Shown: positions 50,959 through 60,174 of the stretch, one piece after another
Numbering within the stretch: the stretch's first letter is position 1
Layout of the letters: each line of letters opens with the position of its first letter
NCBI GenBank assembly: GCA_024236015.1
Contig: JACKLK010000006.1
Location: 62,001-126,000 of the forward strand
Length of the DNA stretch: 64,000 nt
Source: Rhodoferax sp.
GTDB taxonomy: Bacteria; Pseudomonadota; Gammaproteobacteria; Burkholderiales; Burkholderiaceae_C
Direction: 5' to 3'
Made by a program: the position numbers and the translations under genes
Notes under the pieces: model-generated
The model's input: only the letters and a program-made list of their open reading frames with translations
Told to the model about the DNA's origin: nothing
Databases searched by the model: none

Positions 50959-52959
50959 TCAGGACGCCGGTGCCTGTGCCGCGGCGGGCGGCGACAACTC
51001 CACCATCAACGTGGCGGCCTGTACCTGTGCACCCGCCTGCACATGGACGCCCGTCACGGTGGCATCCATCGGCGCCAGCGACGGATGCTCCATCTTCATC
51101 GCCTCGAGCACCAGCAGCGCCTGTCCCTGGCGCACCGTGTCACCGGCGGCGACATGCAATGCGACGATGCGGCCGGCCATCGGGGCGCGGATCGCGCCGT
51201 CGTGGGCGGCGTCCGCGCGGTGCGCCGCCTGCAGGCTGTGGTCCGTCAGGCGGCATTGCCGTCCGTCCTGGCTGACGCGCAGGGCCGTGTCGTCCCAGGC
51301 CCATGCGAGCCGGTCGACACCGTGCTCCGACGACAGGCGCAGGCCCGCGCCGTCGCAGGCCAGGATGGCCAGGTCGGTGCCGCCGTGCGTGTCCTCGATC
51401 CGGTACCGGTTGCCGCCCAGCGCCAGCACACGCAGATGCAGCGGCGCACCGTCGATGCCCAGCCGCATCGGCACCGGCCAGTCCAGCGCCAGCCGGACCT
51501 GCATCGGGTCATGGCCGTCGCGCAGCGCGCGCGCCGCGTACAGCGCCAGCGCCGCGACCGCGGGGCGCAGGGCCGGCATGTCGTCGCGCAAGGCCTGTGC
51601 GTGGGCCTGGACGAATCCGGTCGTCGCCTGCCCGGCGCGGAACACCGGATGGCGCAGGCAGGCCGCCAGGTAGGCCTGGTTGGTCGGCACGCCCAGCAAG
51701 ACCGCGTCGGCGAGTGCACGCTGCAGCGCCTGGCATGCCGCCTCCCGGTCGGCCCCATGCGCGATGAACTTGGCCACCATCGAGTCGTAGTGCGGCGGTA
51801 TCGCCTGGCCCGCTTGCAGCGCATGGTCGACGCGCACGCCGCCGCCCGGTCGCCAGGCCAGCACGGGCCCGCTTTGCGGCAGGAAGTCGTGGGCCGGGTC
51901 CTCGGCGCACAGCCGCACCTCGATGGCATGGCCGCCGGACTCGAAGCGCTGCACGATGGCGTCCTGGTCGGTGTGCGGCAGCGGTTCGCCGCGCGCCACG
52001 CGCAACTGCCACTCGACCAGGTCGAAACCGGTCAGGGCCTCGGTCACCGGATGCTCGACCTGCAGCCGGGTGTTCATCTCCATGAAATAGAACCGGCCCT
52101 GGCCGTCGAGCAGGCATTCGATGGTGCCGGCGCCGCGGTAGTCGATGGCCCGCGTGGCGGCCACCGCCATCGCGCCCATCTGGCGGCGCAGCCGGGCGCC
52201 GCTGGCCCCGTGCAGGGCCGGCGACGGCGCCTCTTCGATCAGCTTCTGGTGGCGGCGCTGCACCGAGCAGTCGCGTTCGCCCAGGTGCACCACGTGTCCG
52301 TGCGCATCCGCGAACACCTGGATCTCCACATGGCGCGGGTCGGCGATGGCGCGCTCGAGCAGGACGTGGTCCGAGCCGAATGCCGCGGCGGCCTCCGAGC
52401 GGGCGCTGGCCAGCGCGGCGTCGAAGGCGGAGGCAGCGTCGACCCGCCGCATGCCGCGCCCGCCGCCACCGGCCGTGGCCTTGATCATCAGCGGATATCC
52501 GACGGCGTCGGCCTGTGCGCGCAGCGTGGCCGCGTCCTGGTCGGCTCCATCGTAACCCGGCACGCACGGCACGCCGGCGGCCAGCATCAGCCGCTTGGCG
52601 CGGGCCTTGTCGCCCATGGCCCGGATCGCCGCGGCCGGTGGGCCGACCCAGGCCAGGCCGGCATCCGTGACGGCCTGGGCGAAGTCGGCGTTCTCGGCCA
52701 GGAAGCCGTAGCCGGGATGGACGGCCTGCGCGCCGCTGGCACGGGCCGCCTCGATGATGGCGGCGATGTTCAGGTAGGACGCCTGGGCGGGCGCCGCGCC
52801 CAGCCGCACGGCCTGGTCGGCCAGCCGGACATGCAGGGCGTCGGCATCGGCGTCGGAATACACGGCGATGACGCGCAGGCCCATGCGTCGCGCCGTGTGC
52901 AGGATACGCACGGCGATCTCGCCCCGGTTGGCGATCAGCAGCGAGGTGAATCGGGTCAT
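50959..52959 (-). CDS. Acyl-CoA carboxylase alpha subunit (biotin carboxylase plus BCCP)
   Basis: 666 residues. The biotin carboxylase part (1-450) shows LLIANRGEIAVRI, ATP-grasp GGGGRGMR and MEMNTRLQVEHPVTE; the C-terminal biotinyl domain has AMKMEH with biotinylated Lys622. Length and domain order match methylcrotonyl-, geranyl- or propionyl-CoA carboxylase alpha chains. ATG 52959 fits the family start; an ATG at 53001 overlapping the beta-subunit stop (ATGA) would add 14 residues. With the upstream beta subunit it carboxylates an acyl-CoA; which one is not evident because no acyl-CoA dehydrogenase or hydratase is nearby. Confidence 0.9.
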   Translation of the reverse strand: MTRFTSLLIANRGEIAVRILHTARRMGLRVIAVYSDADADALHVRLADQAVRLGAAPAQASYLNIAAIIEAARASGAQAVHPGYGFLAENADFAQAVTDAGLAWVGPPAAAIRAMGDKARAKRLMLAAGVPCVPGYDGADQDAATLRAQADAVGYPLMIKATAGGGGRGMRRVDAASAFDAALASARSEAAAAFGSDHVLLERAIADPRHVEIQVFADAHGHVVHLGERDCSVQRRHQKLIEEAPSPALHGASGARLRRQMGAMAVAATRAIDYRGAGTIECLLDGQGRFYFMEMNTRLQVEHPVTEALTGFDLVEWQLRVARGEPLPHTDQDAIVQRFESGGHAIEVRLCAEDPAHDFLPQSGPVLAWRPGGGVRVDHALQAGQAIPPHYDSMVAKFIAHGADREAACQALQRALADAVLLGVPTNQAYLAACLRHPVFRAGQATTGFVQAHAQALRDDMPALRPAVAALALYAARALRDGHDPMQVRLALDWPVPMRLGIDGAPLHLRVLALGGNRYRIEDTHGGTDLAILACDGAGLRLSSEHGVDRLAWAWDDTALRVSQDGRQCRLTDHSLQAAHRADAAHDGAIRAPMAGRIVALHVAAGDTVRQGQALLVLEAMKMEHPSLAPMDATVTGVHVQAGAQVQAATLMVELSPPAAAQAPAS

Positions 52960-52997
52960 CGTGGATGTGTTCCGTGGTGTGTCGAGGGCAGCGGCGG

Positions 52998-54626
52998 TCA
53001 TGGCCGTGCCACGCCGAACTGCATCGGCCGCAGGCTGCGCTGCGCCGCGTCCGCACACAGGTCCAGGCACAGGGCCAGCACGGCGCGGGTGTCGCGCGGG
53101 TCGATGATGCCGTCGTCGAGCATCCGGCTCGAGGTCGCGATCGCGCTTTGCTGGCGCTCGAAGGTCTCGATGATGGCTTTCTCCTGGGCGTCGAGCGCGT
53201 CGGTGTCGAGCGCCACGCCCTTGCGCCTTGCGCCGGCCTCGGCCACGATGCGCATGGTCGTGGCGGCCTGTTCGCCGCCCATGACCGCGGTGCGCGCATT
53301 GGGCCACGAGAACAGGAAACGCGGATCGTAGCCGCGCCCGCACATGCCGTAGTTGCCGGCGCCGAACGAGGCGCCGCACATGATGGTCAGTTGCGGCACC
53401 GTGGCATTGGCCACGGCCTGGATCATCTTGGCGCCGTGCTTGATCATGCCGCCGCGCTCGAAGTCTTTGCCCACCATGTAGCCGGTGGTGTTCTGCAGGT
53501 AGACCAGCGCGGTGCCGCTCTGGCAGCAGGCCTGGATGAAGTGGGTCGCCTTGTTGGCGCCGTCCGGATCGAGCGGACCGTTGTTGCTGATGATGCCCAC
53601 CGGATGGCCTTCGATGCTGGCATGGCCGGTGATCGTGGCCGGGCCGTACAAGGCCTTGAACGCGAGGAAATCCGAATCGTCGACGATGCGTGCGATGACC
53701 TCGTGCATGTCGGCCGGCTTGCGCCCGTCGGCCGACAGGATGCCGAGCAGCTCCTGCGCATCGTGGCGCGGCGGCGCAGCGGCGGCGCGAGCGGGGGGAA
53801 CGCTGGCCCGGTGCCGCTGCCAATGCAGGCGCTGCACGATGTCGCGCGCCAGGCGCACGCCGTCGGCGTCGTCCTCGGCCATGTATTCGCCCAGGCCCGA
53901 CACGCTGGCATGCATCTCGGCGCCGCCGAGTTCCTCCTCGGTGGCGATCTCGCCGGTGGCCGCCTTGAGCAGCGGCGGCCCGGCCAGGAAGGCGCGGGCG
54001 CGCCCGCGCACCATGACCACGTAGTCCGACAGGCCCGGCATGTAGGCGCCACCGGCGGTCGATGAGCCATGCACGACGGTGATCACCGGCACGCCGGCGG
54101 CCGACAGGCGCGCCAGGTTGCGGAAGATCGTGCCGCCGTGCACGAAACCCTCGACCTTGTAGCGCAGCAGGTTGGCGCCGGCACTCTCGACCAGGTGCAC
54201 GAAGGGCAGCTTGTTGTCCAGCGCGATCTGCTGCGCGCGCAGCATCTTCTCCAGGCCCATGGCGCGGATCGATCCGGCCTCGATGCCGGAGTCCGACGCC
54301 ACCACCATGCAGCGGGTTGCGGCCACGCTGCCGATGCCGGTGATGACACCTGCGCCGGCAATACATTTCGCCGGGTCGGGATGGTCCATGCCGTAGCCGG
54401 CCAGCGCCGACAGTTCCAGCCAGCTGCTGCCCGCATCGAGCAGCAGCGCAATACGTTCGCGCGGCAGCAACTGGCCGCGCTTGTCGAACAGCGGCCGGGC
54501 CGAGGCCGAACGCGCGCGCGTGCGCTCGACCAGGCCACGCGCCTCGGCCAGCAGCCGTTCCATGTGCGCCCGGTTGCGGACATGGTCTTCCGATTGCGGC
54601 TGTATCCGGGTGTCGAGGACAGGCAT
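52998..54626 (-). CDS. Acyl-CoA carboxylase beta subunit (carboxyltransferase)
   Basis: 542 residues, carboxyltransferase family. Crotonase-fold motifs include HGSSTAGGAYMPGLSD and FLAGPPLLKAATGE in the N-terminal half, and ISNNGPLDPDGANKATHFI and CGASFGAGNYGMCGRGYDPRF in the C-terminal half. It is closest in pattern to MccB/LiuB/AtuC-type subunits. It precedes the alpha subunit and is divergent from a GntR regulator 213 bp away. Leucine, isoprenoid or another branched acyl-CoA substrate is possible; a liu cluster would normally contain liuA and liuC as well, and they are missing. Confidence 0.9.
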   Translation of the reverse strand: MPVLDTRIQPQSEDHVRNRAHMERLLAEARGLVERTRARSASARPLFDKRGQLLPRERIALLLDAGSSWLELSALAGYGMDHPDPAKCIAGAGVITGIGSVAATRCMVVASDSGIEAGSIRAMGLEKMLRAQQIALDNKLPFVHLVESAGANLLRYKVEGFVHGGTIFRNLARLSAAGVPVITVVHGSSTAGGAYMPGLSDYVVMVRGRARAFLAGPPLLKAATGEIATEEELGGAEMHASVSGLGEYMAEDDADGVRLARDIVQRLHWQRHRASVPPARAAAAPPRHDAQELLGILSADGRKPADMHEVIARIVDDSDFLAFKALYGPATITGHASIEGHPVGIISNNGPLDPDGANKATHFIQACCQSGTALVYLQNTTGYMVGKDFERGGMIKHGAKMIQAVANATVPQLTIMCGASFGAGNYGMCGRGYDPRFLFSWPNARTAVMGGEQAATTMRIVAEAGARRKGVALDTDALDAQEKAIIETFERQQSAIATSSRMLDDGIIDPRDTRAVLALCLDLCADAAQRSLRPMQFGVARP

Positions 54627-54839
54627 GAAGCGGACTCGGGTAGTGCGGGTCGTTCGATTGTGCCGCACCGCATGTGCGGCAACGTCGTCGGCTGCGACGC
54701 GATACGGGGCGGCGCGCGGGTCGGGCGGGTGAGCCGGCCCGCCGGGCACGGCACGGCGGCGTCGATGTTCACGCCGGCCTGAAGCGGCCGCGGCTTGCGG
54801 CACAATGGACCGATTCCTCATCGATCGATCGCTTTGTCC

Positions 54840-55553
54840 ATGGCCCGATTCCCCGACATCCAGCAACGCATCCGCGACGACATCCTGGCCGGCGAACTGG
54901 TTTTCGGCACACGGGTCACCACGGCCGAACTCGCGCAGCGGTATGGCGTGAGCCAGATGCCGATCCGCGAGGCACTGCGCGAATTGCGCGGCGAAGGCCT
55001 GGTGACGATGGAGCCCAATCGCGGCGCGCGGATACGTTCGATCGACCCGGACTTCGTGGGCAACATCTTCGACATCCGCAATGCCCTCGAGGTGCTGATG
55101 GTGCGCCGGGCCGCGCGCCTGCGCACACCGGAGCAGGTGGCGCGCATGCGCGCCATCGAGCTCGACCTGGAGACCTGCGTGCAGCGCCAGGACTATGCCG
55201 GCGCCTTGCTGGCGAACCGGTACCTGCACCAGCTCATCAGCGAGATGGCCGCGAACCCGGATGCGCAGCAGTTGCTGGACCGGCACTGGCTGCTGCTGGC
55301 CGGCTTGTGGCGCGAGAACAAGTACAGCCCGGAGCGTTATGACGGTGTCATCAACGACCATCGGCACATGATCGAGGCGATCAGCGATGGCGATGCCGAA
55401 GCGGCGGCCATCCTGACCCATGCCCACGTGCTCAAGGCCAAGCAGATCCTGCTCAAGCTGATCGAGCAGCGCTATGGCAGCACCAAGCCGGCGCGCGCGC
55501 GGCGCGCACGCAAGGCGGAGCCGCCCGCGGCTTCGGCCGACGCGGCCGATTGA
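54840..55553 (+). CDS. GntR-family (FCD) regulator
   Basis: 237 residues. The N-terminal winged helix reads IRDDILAGELVFGTRVTTAELAQRYGVSQMPIREALRELRGEGLV; the FCD ligand domain spans about 75-210 with metal-binding His residues (NRYLHQLI, NDHRHMIEAI, THAHV). The C-terminal tail is Arg/Ala-rich. It is divergent from the carboxylase genes and 30 nt from the convergent dehydrogenase gene. It may regulate the carboxylase, the dehydrogenase/Bug pair or both; FCD regulators usually bind organic acids. Confidence 0.88.
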   Translation: MARFPDIQQRIRDDILAGELVFGTRVTTAELAQRYGVSQMPIREALRELRGEGLVTMEPNRGARIRSIDPDFVGNIFDIRNALEVLMVRRAARLRTPEQVARMRAIELDLETCVQRQDYAGALLANRYLHQLISEMAANPDAQQLLDRHWLLLAGLWRENKYSPERYDGVINDHRHMIEAISDGDAEAAAILTHAHVLKAKQILLKLIEQRYGSTKPARARRARKAEPPAASADAAD

Positions 55554-55583
55554 CGCGGCCGGCGCACGGCGGTGCCGTGCGCG

Positions 55584-56630
55584 TCAGGCCGTCAGGCCGG
55601 CCAGTCGCGGATGGTCCCGTACCGCGGTGTTGACCAGGCGCGCCGGCCGGCGGCCGGCCGCCAACAAGCCGATGGCGGCCGCGCAATCGCGGTTGGCCTT
55701 GCTGTTGAGTTCGTCGGTGTAGGCCAGGTTGTGCGAGCCCAGGATCACGTTGTCCAGTGCGAACAGCGGGTTGTCGTCGGCGGGGGGTTCCTGGGCGAAC
55801 ACGTCGATGCCGGCGCCGCCGATGCGGCCGCTGCGCAATGCGTCGACCAGCGCGGCTTCATCGACCACCTCGCCGCGTGCGGTGTTGATCAGCACCGCAT
55901 GGGGCTGCATGCGCGCCAGCGCCCGGGCGTCGATGAGTCCGCGCGTGGCGTCGTTGAGCGGACAACACAAGGCCACGAAGTCGGATTCGGCGAGCAGGCG
56001 ATCGAGTGCCACCGGCTCGACGTTCAGGCCGCCATACGCTGCGGGGTTCACGCGCGGCGTCGTCCCCAGATGGCGCATCTCCCAGGGCTGGATCAGTCGC
56101 AGCAGTTCCAGGCCGATGTTGCCCAGGCCGATCACGCCCAGCGTGCGGCCGGTCAGGCCCCGGCCGACCTCGTTCCAGCGCTGCGACCAGCGACCTTCGC
56201 GCGTGGCCCGGTCGCGGGGCAGCAGCCGGTGGGAAAACGCCAGCATCATCGCCACGATCGACGAGGCCACGGGACGTGCCACCGCGTCCGGTGTCGTGTG
56301 CACCATGACGCCGGCGCGGGTGCAGGCGTCCACCGCGATATGGTCGAAACCCACGCCGTTGCGGGCCAGCAGGCGCAGCCGCAATGCGCCCGCGGCCTGC
56401 GGGTCGAACAAGGCTGCGTCGACCGGATTGCGCTTGATCATCAGGGCGTCGTAGCGGCACAGGTCGGCACGCGTGATCGGCGCCTGCGCGGGTTGCTCGA
56501 GCATCTCGATCACCAGGCCGTCGACGGCCTGCAGCGTGGCCATCGCCTGCGGGTCCATCGTGCTGCTGCCATCCTGGGCCAGGAAGTCGCGGCTGATGCC
56601 CAGGCGCAGCACGGCACGGCCGGGCGTCAC
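55584..56630 (-). CDS. D-2-hydroxyacid dehydrogenase
   Basis: 348 residues. NAD-binding motif VIGLGNIGLELLRL is in the middle, with catalytic Arg in INTARGEVVDEAAL and the Glu/His region in AQEPPADDNPLFALDNVILGSHNLAY. The family reduces 2-oxo acids or oxidises D-2-hydroxy acids. The start is the GTG at 56630, overlapping the stop of the Bug gene (GTGA), so translation is coupled. ATG codons further in would cut the N-terminal domain. The pair suggests uptake of an organic acid coupled to its oxidation; substrate unknown. Confidence 0.88.
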   Translation of the reverse strand: MTPGRAVLRLGISRDFLAQDGSSTMDPQAMATLQAVDGLVIEMLEQPAQAPITRADLCRYDALMIKRNPVDAALFDPQAAGALRLRLLARNGVGFDHIAVDACTRAGVMVHTTPDAVARPVASSIVAMMLAFSHRLLPRDRATREGRWSQRWNEVGRGLTGRTLGVIGLGNIGLELLRLIQPWEMRHLGTTPRVNPAAYGGLNVEPVALDRLLAESDFVALCCPLNDATRGLIDARALARMQPHAVLINTARGEVVDEAALVDALRSGRIGGAGIDVFAQEPPADDNPLFALDNVILGSHNLAYTDELNSKANRDCAAAIGLLAAGRRPARLVNTAVRDHPRLAGLTA

Positions 56631-57601
56631 AGGGCGACCTTGGCGGTGCGCGCCACCTTGGTCCATTTCTCGATCTCGGCCGCCTGGAACTGCTTCAGGT
56701 CGGCCGGGCTGCCACCCACCGGTTCCGTGCCCTGGGCCTGCAGTTTCTCGCGCACGTCGGGCATCCGGATGATCTCGTCCAGCGCCTGGTTGAGCTTGCC
56801 GATCGCATCGGCCGGCGTGCCCTTGGGCGCGAAGAACGCGAACCAGGCGACCGACTCGAAACCCTTGTAGCCCGACTCGTCGATGGTCGGCACGTCCGGC
56901 AACTCGGGGCTGCGCTTGAGGGTCGTGACGCCGAGTGCGCGCAACTTGCCCGCCTTGATGTGCGGGATGGCCGGCGGCAGGTTGCCGCAGAACATCTGCA
57001 CCTGGCCGGCGATGACGGCCTGGACCGCCGGTGTCGCGCCCTTGTAGGGCACGTGCAGCAGGTCGATGCCGGCCAGCATCTTCAGGTATTCGCCCGACAG
57101 GTGGGCCGAGCTGCCGTTGCCGCCGGAGGCGAACGAGTATTTGCCCGGCTCCTTCTTGGCCAGCGCGACGAACTCGGCCAGGTTGCTGGCGGGGATGGAC
57201 GGGTGGATGACACAGACATTGGGCGTCTTGTTGATCAGGATCACGGGCTCGAAGTCCTTGATCGGGTCGTAGGCCAGCTTGTCGTAGACCGCGGCATTGA
57301 TGCCGTGCGAGCCGGCGGTGCCGATGATGAAGTGGTAACCGTCGGGCGCGGCGTTCTTGCCCGCGACGCTGCCGATGATGCCGCCGGCGCCGGTCTTGTT
57401 GTCGATGACGAAGCTCTGGCCGAGTTTTTCCTGCAGCTTCTGGCCCAGCAGCCGCCCGGCGAGGTCGGCGCCGTCACCGGGCGCGCCGGGAACGATGACC
57501 TGAACCGGCCTGGCCGGCCAGGCCTGGGCATGCAGCGGCAGGTGCACGAAGGTGGCCAGTGCGGTGCAACCGGCGGCAACAATGGAGGTGAGGGATTTCA
57601 T
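56627..57601 (-). CDS. Bug-type (TctC) periplasmic solute-binding protein
   Basis: 324 residues. Signal peptide about 1-25 ending LHAQA. Bug-family core: WPARPVQVIVPGAPGDGADLAGRLL, TAGSHGINAAVYDKLAYDP, VPYKGATPAVQAVIAGQVQM and LRALGVTT. These proteins bind carboxylates for tripartite tricarboxylate transporters or for signalling; the membrane genes tctA/tctB are not in the window, so this is an orphan binding protein, common in Burkholderiales. It is divergent from the DHDPS-family gene through a 161-bp AT-richer gap, and overlaps the dehydrogenase gene by 4 nt. Confidence 0.92.
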   Translation of the reverse strand: MKSLTSIVAAGCTALATFVHLPLHAQAWPARPVQVIVPGAPGDGADLAGRLLGQKLQEKLGQSFVIDNKTGAGGIIGSVAGKNAAPDGYHFIIGTAGSHGINAAVYDKLAYDPIKDFEPVILINKTPNVCVIHPSIPASNLAEFVALAKKEPGKYSFASGGNGSSAHLSGEYLKMLAGIDLLHVPYKGATPAVQAVIAGQVQMFCGNLPPAIPHIKAGKLRALGVTTLKRSPELPDVPTIDESGYKGFESVAWFAFFAPKGTPADAIGKLNQALDEIIRMPDVREKLQAQGTEPVGGSPADLKQFQAAEIEKWTKVARTAKVAL

Positions 57602-57659
57602 GTGGGCCTTTTAGATCAAAAAACTACAACAACTATCACGTGCAACCGGTTTATACGCC

Positions 57660-57675
57660 AATTTATGATCAAATT
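57660..57675. promoter_or_regulatory. Palindromic operator candidate in the Bug/DHDPS divergent region
   Basis: AATTTATGATCAAATT is centred on TGATCA with AATTT/AAATT flanks. A second TTAGATCAAA lies at 57611-57620. Such short AT-rich palindromes between divergent catabolic genes are typical for FCD-GntR operators; the GntR gene at 54840 is a candidate binder. Confidence 0.45.
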
Positions 57676-57762
57676 CAACCGGCGTCAGCGTCGAGAATGG
57701 TGCTGGCGACCCGCCGGCCCCGCCGGGCCGGACGCATCATCGTTGAAAGGAGCCCACGCGCC

Positions 57763-58692
57763 ATGTCTTCCCCGTCCACCGCCCGCTACCGGGGCGTTTT
57801 CCCGGTGGTTCCCACCATCTTCGACGCCGATGGCGACATCGACCTGCCGGGCCAGTTGCGCTGTGTCGACTTCATGATCGACGCCGGCTCCAACGGCCTG
57901 TGCATCCTGGCCAACTTTTCCGAGCAGTTTTCGTTGTCGGACGACGAGCGCGAGACGCTGACCACCGCCATCCTCGACCATGTCGCCGGCCGGGTGCCGG
58001 TGATCGTGACGACGACGCACTACGGAACGCGGGTGTGCGCCGAACGCAGCCGGCGCGCCCAGCAGGCCGGTGCCAGCATGGTCATGGTGATGCCGCCCTA
58101 CCACGGCGCGACGATCCGGGTTGGCGAGGCCGGCATCCGCGCGTTCTTCGAGACGGTATCGAACGCCATCGACATCCCGATCATGATCCAGGACGCGCCG
58201 GTCAGCGGCACGGCGCTGCCGGTGGCGCTGCTGGCGCAGATGGCGCGCGAGATCCGCAACGTCGCGTATTTCAAGATCGAGACCCCGCAGGCCGCCTCCA
58301 AGCTGCGCGAGCTCATTGCCGCCGGCGGCGACGCGATCGAAGGCCCGTGGGACGGCGAGGAGGCGATCACGCTGCTGGCGGACCTCGACGCCGGCGCCAC
58401 CGGCGCCATGACCGGCGGCGGCTACCCGGACGGCATCCGGCAGATCCTCGACCCTTATGTGGCGGGCGACCGCGAGGAGGCGGTGCGCCAGTACCAGCGC
58501 TGGTTGCCTCTGATCAACTACGAGAACCGCCAGGGCGGCATCCTGAGCTGCAAGGCCTTGATGCGCGAGGGCGGCATCATCGGCTGCGACGCCGGACGCC
58601 ATCCGTTTGCGGCCATGCATCCGGCCGTGCGCGCCGGTTTGCTCGATGCCGCGCGCCGGCTCGACCCGATGGTGCTGCGCTGGGGGCGCTGA
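57763..58692 (+). CDS. DHDPS/NAL-family lyase or dehydratase
   Basis: 309 residues, (beta/alpha)8 barrel of the dihydrodipicolinate synthase family. The Schiff-base Lys lies in YFKIETP, the conserved Tyr in MVMPPYHG and the substrate loop in ANFSEQFSLSDDER. The sequence resembles sugar-acid enzymes such as 2-keto-3-deoxy-arabonate dehydratase rather than DapA of lysine synthesis, based on the long C-terminus and context. AAAGGAG precedes ATG 57763. With the divergent Bug/dehydrogenase pair it may form a small sugar-acid or oxo-acid degradation unit. Confidence 0.85.
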   Translation: MSSPSTARYRGVFPVVPTIFDADGDIDLPGQLRCVDFMIDAGSNGLCILANFSEQFSLSDDERETLTTAILDHVAGRVPVIVTTTHYGTRVCAERSRRAQQAGASMVMVMPPYHGATIRVGEAGIRAFFETVSNAIDIPIMIQDAPVSGTALPVALLAQMAREIRNVAYFKIETPQAASKLRELIAAGGDAIEGPWDGEEAITLLADLDAGATGAMTGGGYPDGIRQILDPYVAGDREEAVRQYQRWLPLINYENRQGGILSCKALMREGGIIGCDAGRHPFAAMHPAVRAGLLDAARRLDPMVLRWGR

Positions 58693-58710
58693 CGGCGCGG
58701 CGGGCGGGCC

Positions 58711-59247
58711 TCAGTGCGCCAACTGCGCGCGGGCCCGGTGCAGCCGCACGAACAGGTTGTCCGCGCTGATGCGCAGATGACGGCAGACGGTCTCGGTCGG
58801 CTCCTCCTGCAGCACACGCAGCCGCATGGCGTCGCGCAGCGCCGGCGCCAGCGTATCGATGCGCGCCAGCGTCTGCGCCAGGCGCTCGCGTTGTTCCACC
58901 ACCTCGTGCGGACCCGGCTGCGGGCATGCGATGGCCAGGGCGCCGTCGTCGTCGTTCTGCTCCTCCAGGCTGTCGGTGCCGGCGCGCTGGCGCACCAGGT
59001 CGACGATCTTGTTCTTCAGGATCGCGGTCAGCCAGGAGCGCAAGGCGCTGCGTCCGGCGAACGCGGCCTTGCCGGTCAGCACGGCCTCGAACACGTCGTG
59101 CACCACGTCCTCGGCCAGCATCGGATCGTGCAGCCGGCGTTGCGCGAACCGGACCAGGTCCTTGCGGTGCGCGACCATCTCGTTCCAGTGCACGGCCACG
59201 TGGGCCGCCGGTGTGTGCGGCGCGTCGGCGCGTGGGCTTGCTTGCAT
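58711..59247 (-). CDS. ECF-type RNA polymerase sigma factor
   Basis: 178 residues. Region 2 (LVRFAQRRLHDPMLAEDVVHDVFEAVL, SWLTAILKNKIVDLVRQ) and region 4 (LRDAMRLRVLQEEPTETVCRHLRISADNLFVRLHRARAQL) are present, separated by an acidic linker. AGGAG is 7 nt before the ATG at 59247. It would direct RNA polymerase to a small regulon. No anti-sigma gene follows; the next gene is the convergent DHDPS homologue 18 nt away. It is divergent from a two-component system. Confidence 0.9.
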   Translation of the reverse strand: MQASPRADAPHTPAAHVAVHWNEMVAHRKDLVRFAQRRLHDPMLAEDVVHDVFEAVLTGKAAFAGRSALRSWLTAILKNKIVDLVRQRAGTDSLEEQNDDDGALAIACPQPGPHEVVEQRERLAQTLARIDTLAPALRDAMRLRVLQEEPTETVCRHLRISADNLFVRLHRARAQLAH

Positions 59248-59411
59248 GGGGTACTCCTGTCCTTGTGTGTGGCGATGCCCCGACTGTGCGGTTGCCAGAT
59301 CGCGCTGGCCTCGCGCCATGTCACAGCCAGATAACATTTGCGTCGGATTGCGGAAACGGGCCCTGGCGCGGCGTCCGTAAGAATGCGGCGCCAAAAGCAG
59401 ACAATGCCTCC

Positions 59412-60125
59412 ATGGCCCATTCGATTCTTGTTGCCGAAGACCAGTCGGACATTCGCGAACTGCTCGTGATGAGCCTGCGCAATGCCAACTACGCCGTGCA
59501 GGCGGTGGGCGACGGCCTGGCCGCGTTGCGCAGCCAGGAGGAGCAGCCCTGCGACCTGCTGATCCTCGACCTGATGATGCCCGGCCTGGACGGACTCGAG
59601 GTCTGCAAGGCCTTGCGTGCGCGCGGCAGCGCCACGCCGATCCTGATGCTCACCGCCAAGTCGACCGAGCTCGACCGGGTGCTGGGCCTGGAGCTCGGCG
59701 CCGACGACTACCTGACGAAACCGTTCTCGCTGGCCGAACTGCTGGCGCGCGTCAAGGCCTTGCTGCGCCGTGCCGATCTGCAGCGGGCGGCGCTGGACAC
59801 GTCGCCGGCACAAGCCGCGCTGGTGCGCAACGGCGACCTGGAGATCGCGCCGGCCAAGCGCAGCGTGCGTTACCGCGGCGCGGCCCTGGAATGCACGGCG
59901 CTGGAGTTCGACCTGCTGCTGCATTTCGCGCAGCATCCGGGCCATGTGTTCTCGCGGGCGCAGCTGCTCGATGCGGTATGGGGTTATACGCACGACGGCT
60001 ACGAACACACGGTCACCACGCACATCAACCGGCTGCGCGCCAAGCTCGAGGCCGACCCGATCCGGCCCGAGCTGATCCTCACCGTGCGCGGGGCGGGCTA
60101 CAAGATGCGCGAGGCGCCCGGGTGA
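59412..60125 (+). CDS. OmpR/PhoB-type response regulator
   Basis: 237 residues. Receiver domain with phospho-acceptor Asp53 (LILDLMMPGLDG), acidic pair ED at 9-10 and Lys in YLTKPFS near 104. Linker, then a winged-helix DNA-binding domain (YRGAALECTALEFDLLLHFAQHPGHVFSRAQLLDAVWG and VTTHINRLRAKLE). The cognate kinase follows after 49 nt. Divergent from the ECF sigma gene with a 164-bp gap that could hold shared control sites. Signal and targets unknown. Confidence 0.95.
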   Translation: MAHSILVAEDQSDIRELLVMSLRNANYAVQAVGDGLAALRSQEEQPCDLLILDLMMPGLDGLEVCKALRARGSATPILMLTAKSTELDRVLGLELGADDYLTKPFSLAELLARVKALLRRADLQRAALDTSPAQAALVRNGDLEIAPAKRSVRYRGAALECTALEFDLLLHFAQHPGHVFSRAQLLDAVWGYTHDGYEHTVTTHINRLRAKLEADPIRPELILTVRGAGYKMREAPG

Positions 60126-60174
60126 GCTTGCGCCGCCGCTTGCCGGATGCGGCTGGCCGCGCGGGAGCGGCGCC

